Source: a bacterium (lineage in GTDB: Bacteria; Vulcanimicrobiota; Vulcanimicrobiia; Vulcanimicrobiales; Vulcanimicrobiaceae). Taken from it: 32,026 bases of DNA. This document shows, piece after piece, positions 27,161-32,026 of this stretch. Positions within the stretch are counted from its first letter, which is position 1; each line of letters begins with the position of its first letter. The stretch spans positions 1 through 32,026 of the forward strand of contig JAKAPO010000002.1 of NCBI GenBank assembly GCA_021807065.1, written 5' to 3'. The translations under genes were made by a program, and so were the position numbers. Below the pieces are notes generated by a model. The model saw only the letters and a list, made by a program, of their open reading frames with translations. It was not told where the DNA came from and searched no databases.

Positions 27161-28184
27161 CATGGCCGGGAAGAGGCTCGGGCGCGACGACCCGCGCGAC
27201 TGTTTGGAGGATTTCGAGCGCCTCGTTGGTATCGGCACCGGCGACGAATCGCCATACATCATGGAGAACGTCGCCTCGCGCCTGATTAACGCGCCGTGGT
27301 CCGAACGATTCTGCGCGGCCGATTTCGGGGACGTGACGAGCCGTCGGCGGTGGTTCTACTCGCAGTACCTCTTGCACGTCGTTCCGACACCGGGGCCGAG
27401 GCGCATCCGCGACATTCGGGACCACGACGAAGACGAGCGCGTTCTGCGGAAACGCGGCTTCTGGACGGGCGACGAGATGCAAGCCGTTGCAGAGGACGAC
27501 GCCGTCCTTCCGTCGCTTTGCTCTGGCGACTTTCACGGGACGAAGAACAACGGCAGTGGCAACCCCACGAAAGGTTCGAAGATTCGCTGCAAAGCGGGCC
27601 AGCACCGGCACTACGACGATACGCTCGATACGCTCCAGGCCCATTCATGGCATGGGCACGATATTCGGGGAAGCGGGAAACTCATCGGGATAGCGGACGA
27701 CGGCGTATTTGGCTCGCTGACGGCAGACGCACCGCGAGCGTTTAGCGGGGAACGCGTTGCGATTGTCGTCCGAAATGGCGATCGCGCTCCGAACGATTCT
27801 CGGGTATTGAGCGAGGATGACTTCATGCCGACCACGACGGCCAAGCCGGGAAACTGCAACCTTAATGCCGCTGCGCTCAAGCTCGGGCTACGCGGCAACT
27901 CGGCCTCGGCCTCGGCCTCGGCCTTCGATGATGATGAAGTCCTCGGCTCCATCCTGTCAAACTCTTTTCACGGCAACGAGGCGTCGAAACTCGTCGGGTG
28001 CCGGAACCCTTCGATCTTGGAAATGGCGCGATCCCATAGCATCCCGGACTCGTTCGACTGGGCCGGCGCGACCAAGACCGACCGTGGCAAACTCATCGCG
28101 AACAGCGTCCCCGCAGGTATGGCGCAGGCCGTGTGCCTCTCCATGCTGCGGATGCTCAGAAACGCGAAAAGCCCCCGGCCGTGA
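27135..28184 (+). CDS. C5-cytosine DNA methyltransferase, C-terminal part (frameshifted)
   Basis: True homology begins near 27154 with GHSMAGKRLGRDDPRD, followed by motif VI YIMENV, motif VIII SRRRWFYSQ and motif X-like KLIANSVPAGMAQAV at the end. Restoring one base gives a complete enzyme of about 425 residues for 5-methylcytosine formation. The target recognition region contains a Ser-Ala run encoded by four CTCGGC units (27899-27922). It ends at 28184 in a GC-rich stem-loop. It may protect phage DNA; if the frameshift is real the enzyme is inactive or made only by slippage. Confidence 0.75.
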   Translation: MALRAWGHSMAGKRLGRDDPRDCLEDFERLVGIGTGDESPYIMENVASRLINAPWSERFCAADFGDVTSRRRWFYSQYLLHVVPTPGPRRIRDIRDHDEDERVLRKRGFWTGDEMQAVAEDDAVLPSLCSGDFHGTKNNGSGNPTKGSKIRCKAGQHRHYDDTLDTLQAHSWHGHDIRGSGKLIGIADDGVFGSLTADAPRAFSGERVAIVVRNGDRAPNDSRVLSEDDFMPTTTAKPGNCNLNAAALKLGLRGNSASASASAFDDDEVLGSILSNSFHGNEASKLVGCRNPSILEMARSHSIPDSFDWAGATKTDRGKLIANSVPAGMAQAVCLSMLRMLRNAKSPRP

Positions 28185-28194
28185 AGCCAGGGGC
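28171..28194 (-). terminator. GC-rich stem-loop at the end of the replication/modification operon
   Basis: GCCCCCGGC (28171-28179) pairs with GCCAGGGGC (28186-28194) with one mismatch and a 6-base loop. On the minus strand it is followed by TTTTCG; on the plus strand there is no T-run. It probably insulates the methyltransferase operon from the pentapeptide gene. Confidence 0.5.
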
Positions 28195-28200
28195 CAAAAT

Positions 28201-28214
28201 CGAACGCCTGTTCG
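28201..28214 (+). promoter_or_regulatory. LexA-type SOS box of the pentapeptide-repeat gene
   Basis: CGAACGCCTGTTCG: perfect CGAAC-N4-GTTCG palindrome, one base away from the -35 hexamer, exactly as at 6056-6069. Confidence 0.7.
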
Positions 28215-28215
28215 C

Positions 28216-28244
28216 TTTACAAGGGTAGCGTAGTATGCTACACT
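28216..28244 (+). promoter_or_regulatory. Leaderless SOS-type promoter of the pentapeptide-repeat gene
   Basis: TTTACA (28216-28221), 17-base spacer, TACACT (28239-28244) preceded by TGC, then 6 bases to ATG 28251. This is the strongest -35/-10 pair seen with the SOS box. Confidence 0.7.
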
Positions 28245-28250
28245 TAGGGC

Positions 28251-29039
28251 ATGAGGCCGGACCTTAGAAAGAAGAAGGAAATGACACAGAAAAGAAGGCC
28301 CCGCATGACCCGCGCGGAAATCGCTGCCGTCCTTGCCGATCACGCGCTTTGGGTCGGGGATCAGGCCACAGGCGCGCGCGCCAACCTCTCGTGCGCCACC
28401 CTCTCGTGCGCCACCCTCTCGGACGCCGACCTCTCGCGCGCCGACCTTTCGGACGCCACCCTCTCGGGCGCCGACCTCTCGCGCGCCGACCTTTCGGGCG
28501 CCGACCTTTCGGACGCCACCCTCTCGCGCGCCGACCTCTCGCGCGCCAAACTCTCGGACGCCAACCTCTCGGACGCCAACCTCTCGGGCGCCGACCTTTC
28601 GGGCGCCGACCTTTCGGGCGCCGACCTTTCGGACGCCACCCTCTCGGGCGCCAACCTCTCGCGCGCCACCCTCTCGGGCGCCAACCTCTCGCGCGCCATC
28701 CTTCCCCCTTTCCAGATCGTCCCCGAAACCGGAGCGTTCCGAGCGTGGAAAAAACTCACCGACGGCATCGTAGCCGAGATCGAGATACCTGCCGACGCCT
28801 CGCGCGTATCGTCTACCGGGCGCAAATGTAGAGCCGAGCGCGCGCTCGTGCTCGGACTCTATCGCGACGGTGCGCCGGCCAACACGGACCGCGCACGCGG
28901 CATCCACGATCGTACCGTCGAGTATGTCGTCGGCAGCAGCGTGATTGCCAACGCATGGGACCCTGATATTCGGGAGGAGTGTACAGGCGGTATCCACTTT
29001 TTCCTTCGGCGCGCTGAAGCGGAGGCGTACTCATGCTAA
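28251..29039 (+). CDS. Pentapeptide-repeat protein with DUF5758-like C-terminus
   Basis: The product is 262 residues. Residues 42-151 contain about 22 pentapeptides of the A(D/N/T)LSx type, which fold into a right-handed square helix. The C-terminal domain ([49 protein letters not shown] split over 20 residues) resembles DUF5758, common in phage pentapeptide proteins. Some pentapeptide proteins mimic DNA and inhibit gyrase; that role here is speculation. The gene is leaderless and under a LexA-type box, so damage-induced expression is likely. The 15-base repeat units are unusually uniform in DNA sequence. Confidence 0.88.
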   Translation: MRPDLRKKKEMTQKRRPRMTRAEIAAVLADHALWVGDQATGARANLSCATLSCATLSDADLSRADLSDATLSGADLSRADLSGADLSDATLSRADLSRAKLSDANLSDANLSGADLSGADLSGADLSDATLSGANLSRATLSGANLSRAILPPFQIVPETGAFRAWKKLTDGIVAEIEIPADASRVSSTGRKCRAERALVLGLYRDGAPANTDRARGIHDRTVEYVVGSSVIANAWDPDIREECTGGIHFFLRRAEAEAYSC

Positions 29040-29092
29040 CGCATAGTGGCCTCATTCCCGATGCGATCCTGGTCGCGGTGGAGGAAGCATGA
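29033..29092 (+). CDS. Possible 19-residue microprotein
   Basis: ATG 29033 overlaps the end of the pentapeptide gene; the stop overlaps the start of the zinc microprotein (ATGA). It may only serve translational coupling. Confidence 0.3.
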   Translation: MLTHSGLIPDAILVAVEEA

Positions 29093-29244
29093 CCTGCACC
29101 GTCTGCGCCGCCCCGCTCAGCGAGAGGCAGGTGGTGATCGCTGAGTCCCGCGGCATGAAGGCGCTCTACTGCTCGACGCGGTGCCGCAAGAGGGCCGCAA
29201 ACCTCCGCGCCGTCGCGCGCAACCGCGCGACGGCGCAGCCATGA
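29089..29244 (+). CDS. Zinc-finger microprotein (51 aa)
   Basis: ATG 29089. C3-x2-C6 and C28-x3-C32 form a FCS/MYND-like treble-clef pattern (CTVCAAPL, YCSTRCRKRAAN), followed by an Arg/Ala-rich basic helix. Probably nucleic-acid binding. It overlaps the ASCH gene by 4 bases. Confidence 0.6.
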   Translation: MTCTVCAAPLSERQVVIAESRGMKALYCSTRCRKRAANLRAVARNRATAQP

Positions 29245-29630
29245 AGGCGCTGAGCATCCGCCCGGCCTGGGCGCACGCAATCGCGCACCTCGGGAAGCGC
29301 ATCGAAAATCGCACCTGGTCAACGCGCTATCGCGGCCCGATTCTCATCCACGCCTCGTCCTCGGTGGACGCCGGCGATCATCGGCTCCTCGAGGCGATCA
29401 TCGGCCGTTCCGTCGACCGGGAGAGTTTCGAGCGCGGCGCGATCGTCGCCGTTGCCGAGATCGCGGACTGCGTTGACGCCGCCGAGGCTCCAAGCCGCTG
29501 GACGTGCGGGCCTATCGCTTGGAGGCTGCGCAACGTGCGCGCTCTGCGCCGGCCCGTCGCGGCGAGCGGCCGGCTCGGACTCTGGACGCCGGATGCTTCG
29601 CTTCTGCGCCGCGTGAAGGCCGCGCTCTAG
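29241..29630 (+). CDS. ASCH-domain protein
   Basis: The product is 129 residues from ATG 29241. KALSIRPAWAHAIAHLGKRI, then ENRTWSTRYRGPILIHAS, is the ASCH/PUA-like signature, a fold that binds RNA or modified nucleic acid. WRLRNVRALRRPV and LGLWTP near the end complete the domain. Phage ASCH proteins may read or process modified bases or RNA. Its stop codon shares one CTAG tetramer with the convergent ABC-GNAT gene. Confidence 0.8.
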   Translation: MKALSIRPAWAHAIAHLGKRIENRTWSTRYRGPILIHASSSVDAGDHRLLEAIIGRSVDRESFERGAIVAVAEIADCVDAAEAPSRWTCGPIAWRLRNVRALRRPVAASGRLGLWTPDASLLRRVKAAL

Positions 29631-30688
29631 CGGACCCACTCCCAGGAGGTCGTGAGGCGCTGGCTCGCGCGTTTCGCGACCTTATCAGGTGACGTGCGGC
29701 TCGCCCTGCGCACCAATCTCCAGCGAGAGGACTTCTGGCGCGCGAGATTGAGCGGCAGCGATGCCGAAACCGAACTCAGTTTTCGTTGCGGGTCCTCTTC
29801 GGCCATGAGCGCGAAGCAGGCATCAACGAACTTCGAGCCAATCCCCGCGCCTTGGTATTCCGGCAAAATCACGGCGCGATGATCGCGCCAGCGCGCCGCG
29901 TAGCCCATGACGGGGAGGAACGATGCCCACCCGCACAAGGCCGAGTAGTCGCCGATGTGAATGGCGCCGACGAAGCAGCGGGCGCTAGATGAGAGATCGC
30001 CGCTCAAATAGTGATGCGCTGCAAACAAGGGCCAGAGACTACGCGCTGCAGGATGGATGCTGACGCTGAACGCTGGTCGCCGAAGACGCCCCCTTGCCAG
30101 CGTGGCAGTTGCCGTGTCAAACACCCAATCGGCTTCGAGCCATTCCGCCACGTCGTAATGACAGGTCGCGACGACGAGGCGTTTCTTCATTCGGCGAACC
30201 GCCTTTGCTGTCGCCATTGCGGTTGTTCGCGCAACAACGCGGTCAAGCAACGACGTAAACTCATCGAAGACGATGCGATCGGTTTCGAGAATCGCCCGCG
30301 TCATCGCCGCGCGCTGCTGCTGCCCATTTGATAGCCGAAAGTATGGCAGCATCCAGGCCGGCACGGACGACAGACCAGTCCCAGCGAGCGCCCGAGAGAC
30401 TTCTTCGACGGAGGCAGATCCCGCCAAATCATCGAGAAACGATGTCCCTCCCCATTCATATTTTGAGGCATCCGTCCATCCCCCGAACGCCGCGCGCAAA
30501 AGCTGCGATTTTCCAGAGCCAGACGGTCCAACGATGAGGCCCACCGACCATTCTTCTGCCTCATCGGGAAGTTCTGCGTGCAGTTGGAAACGTGTGCGTC
30601 CACCTGGGTCATAATCCATTCGTGATGCAAGCGATTGCACACGGAACGTGTCGGAGATCGGGCTCTGGAGATCGAGATCGATTTTCAT
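29627..30688 (-). CDS. ABC-ATPase fused to a GNAT-like (Mom-type) domain
   Basis: The product is 353 residues. The ATPase part has Walker A GPSGSGKS (54-61), the ABC signature LSNGQQQR (119-126) and Walker B RIVFDEF (138-144). From about 205, LWPLFAAHHYLSGDLSSSAR, GWASFLPVMGY and VILPEYQGAGIGSKFVDA form a GNAT acyl-CoA-binding domain of the kind related to phage Mu Mom, which modifies adenine in DNA. There is no transporter membrane domain. The gene overlaps parB (ATGA). A role in DNA hypermodification guided by ParB is an inference from fold and context. Confidence 0.8.
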   Translation of the reverse strand: MKIDLDLQSPISDTFRVQSLASRMDYDPGGRTRFQLHAELPDEAEEWSVGLIVGPSGSGKSQLLRAAFGGWTDASKYEWGGTSFLDDLAGSASVEEVSRALAGTGLSSVPAWMLPYFRLSNGQQQRAAMTRAILETDRIVFDEFTSLLDRVVARTTAMATAKAVRRMKKRLVVATCHYDVAEWLEADWVFDTATATLARGRLRRPAFSVSIHPAARSLWPLFAAHHYLSGDLSSSARCFVGAIHIGDYSALCGWASFLPVMGYAARWRDHRAVILPEYQGAGIGSKFVDACFALMAEEDPQRKLSSVSASLPLNLARQKSSRWRLVRRASRTSPDKVAKRASQRLTTSWEWVR

Positions 30689-31281
30689 AGCTGCAATACT
30701 CGGACTTGTCGTCCTTCGGCTTTGAGCCGCTCGTAGAGTTCGCGCTGCTGATTCTCGTCGGCGACCGTCACCACGAGTTCAAAGCGCGTAGCATACGCGA
30801 GAGCGGCACTCTCATCGTCGACTGGCGGCAGCAGGGCATCGAGGCGGAGCTCGTGCATCATCTGCGAGTCTTGCTCCTGCAGTTCGAGGAGCATCGCATC
30901 GAGATCGTCCGTGAAGTCGCCGGCGATCTTCGGGTTATTCAGCGTCACGTTCAGCGCCCGCTCGTCCTTCTCGGCGAGATCTACCACAAGCACGTCGGCT
31001 TGCGTCTCGCCCGATTCCCGCAGCGCCAGCACCCGCTGATGGCCGCCGACGACGTGCCCGGTCCGGCTATTGTAGACGATCGGCTGCACGAGCCCGAATC
31101 GCTTGAGCGATGCCTTGAGGCCCTTGAGCGCCGCTGCCGAGATCTTCCGGGGATTGTAGGGCGCCGACTTGAGGTCCTCGATCGCCATGCGCACGAGCGG
31201 CTGCAGCGCGCCCTTCTGCGCCGATGCCGTAGCCGGTCGTTTCGCTTTTGGCGCCGGCGGGTTGGCTTTGCCCATCGCCAT
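30685..31281 (-). CDS. ParB/Srx-like nuclease-domain protein
   Basis: The product is 198 residues from ATG 31281 (one-base overlap TGATG with the preceding gene). DLKSAPYNPRKISAAALKGL, SLKRFGLVQPIVYNSRTG and HVVGGHQRVLAL are the ParB N-terminal CTP-binding/nuclease-like domain. The tail FELVVTVADENQQRELYERL is common in phage ParB proteins linked to DNA modification. No HTH centre-binding domain is evident, so chromosome partition is unlikely. Confidence 0.85.
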   Translation of the reverse strand: MAMGKANPPAPKAKRPATASAQKGALQPLVRMAIEDLKSAPYNPRKISAAALKGLKASLKRFGLVQPIVYNSRTGHVVGGHQRVLALRESGETQADVLVVDLAEKDERALNVTLNNPKIAGDFTDDLDAMLLELQEQDSQMMHELRLDALLPPVDDESAALAYATRFELVVTVADENQQRELYERLKAEGRQVRVLQL

Positions 31282-32015
31282 CAGAACTTCACGAGCGCGC
31301 TCGCGCCGACCTTCGCGCCGTGGTTCATCGTGACCGACGGACCGACGCACAGGCTCGTCCTTGGGAGGCAGTACGCCAGCGCCGCGACCGGTGCCAGGTG
31401 ACCGCCGATCTGCACCGCGCCAATGTCGAGTTCGTACTGCTTGTGCCGGAGGATGCCATACGACAAGCCGTCGCCGCCGCTGCCGATGATCGAGCCGACC
31501 CGCGACGTCGGCACCTCCTGCCGCGTGATATGCACGTCCGTCTTGATGGTGGTGTCTTTAAGCGCGTGGGTCGTCGCCGCATAATCGGCGTTGTAGACCT
31601 GCTGCATCAGTGCGCTCGTCGGGGTCGGCGCCGGGGTTGGGGCCGAGAGCGCGGAGTGAACGGCAATCGCTTCGACCGTGTGCGGCTTCAGGGCCCCGAG
31701 CAACCGCCCGATCTGCGCGTCCGAAAGGCCGTGCGCGATGCCTGAACTGCGTATGACGGCGATGGCCGGCTGCTGCAAGTACGGTGCGCGCGATGTCGTG
31801 CCCGCTGCGAGCAGCTGATCGGCCTGGATGAGCGCCTGCACGGTGTGTTCGAGCGGGTTGGGCGTGAACACGGCGACCGGGCCATGAACGGGTGACGGCG
31901 GGGGCGCGACCCGGTGCAAGAACCAGAAGCCGATTGCCGTGACTGAGGCGACGACGAGCAGCACGCGCAGCGTAACGTGCGCCTCGCGCCAGAAAACGTC
32001 GGATGCGAACTTCAT
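31281..32015 (-). CDS. Membrane-anchored protein of unknown function (244 aa)
   Basis: ATG 32015 has GAGGTG 5 bases upstream. One N-terminal membrane helix (residues about 15-33: TLRVLLVVASVTAIGFWFL) is followed by a Pro-rich linker and an outer domain with GSIIGSGGDGLSYGIL and a C-terminal part with two Cys. The topology suggests a secreted or inner-membrane-anchored protein. It is not recognised; it shares an operon with parB, and genes further upstream are outside the window. Confidence 0.6.
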   Translation of the reverse strand: MKFASDVFWREAHVTLRVLLVVASVTAIGFWFLHRVAPPPSPVHGPVAVFTPNPLEHTVQALIQADQLLAAGTTSRAPYLQQPAIAVIRSSGIAHGLSDAQIGRLLGALKPHTVEAIAVHSALSAPTPAPTPTSALMQQVYNADYAATTHALKDTTIKTDVHITRQEVPTSRVGSIIGSGGDGLSYGILRHKQYELDIGAVQIGGHLAPVAALAYCLPRTSLCVGPSVTMNHGAKVGASALVKF

Positions 32016-32026
32016 AAGATCACCTC

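Noticed and set aside
28374-28703. Long frames on both strands in the pentapeptide region as extra genes (including one of 346 codons on the minus strand)
   Set aside because: They arise because a 15-base unit without stop codons keeps every frame open. Only the plus frame has a promoter and a known fold.

Overview
The window looks like part of a temperate tailed-phage or prophage genome (Caudoviricetes type). It carries a major capsid protein, scaffold, portal and large terminase, a phage replication module, a RecT/YqaJ recombination pair, two DNA methyltransferases and a long string of small overlapping genes. No ribosomal RNA, tRNA or clear bacterial housekeeping gene is visible. The DNA is GC-rich (about 60% by eye) with frequent GTG and TTG starts. 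Three promoters place a TANNNT-like -10 box only 6-7 bases before the start codon, which implies leaderless mRNAs. Two of these carry a GAAC-N4-GTTC SOS box of the LexA type known from Gram-positives, Actinobacteria and some neighbouring phyla. The host is probably a high-GC bacterium using leaderless genes; I cannot name it from sequence alone.

Layout. Bases 1-5283 (minus strand) hold the head genes in the order terminase large subunit, portal, scaffold, major capsid. Bases 5284-6055 are gene-free and rich in short repeats. Bases 6056-7111 (plus strand) are an SOS-type promoter driving a small protein and a serine recombinase. This cassette separates the likely small terminase (7157-7702, minus) from the large terminase. 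Bases 7924-17991 form one long minus-strand operon that starts at a leaderless promoter before a ribbon-helix-helix gene. It continues through a YqaJ-like exonuclease, a RecT-like annealing protein, a DnaQ-like exonuclease and about 28 small genes, most of which overlap by 1-4 bases and many of which encode zinc-binding microproteins. Bases 18058-19306 are a solo TnpB element inserted downstream of a divergent pair of promoters.

Bases 19370-28184 (plus strand) are the replication and modification operon: a DciA-like helicase loader, a structured leader with a terminator/RBS hairpin, a small protein, an initiator-like gene with twelve GGCAACA iterons inside its coding region, a DnaB-like helicase, a frameshifted DUF4406 gene, an SNF2-type helicase, an SPPF-type DNA methyltransferase, an HNH protein, a radical SAM protein, a small membrane protein and a frameshifted C5-cytosine methyltransferase. 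Bases 28201-29630 carry a second SOS-type leaderless promoter, a pentapeptide-repeat protein, a zinc microprotein and an ASCH protein. Bases 29627-32015 (minus) encode a membrane-anchored protein, a ParB-like protein and an ABC-ATPase/GNAT fusion that together look like a DNA-modification or defence-evasion module.

How it fits together. The replication module resembles lambda in logic (origin iterons inside the initiator gene, next to helicase loading), but the loader is of the DciA family. RecT, YqaJ and DnaQ would process ends and anneal strands. The methyltransferases, SNF2 helicase, HNH, radical SAM, ParB and ABC-GNAT proteins are candidates for modifying phage DNA or attacking host DNA. 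SOS control of the recombinase cassette and of the pentapeptide protein fits induction of a prophage by DNA damage. Tail, lysis and repressor genes are not in the window.
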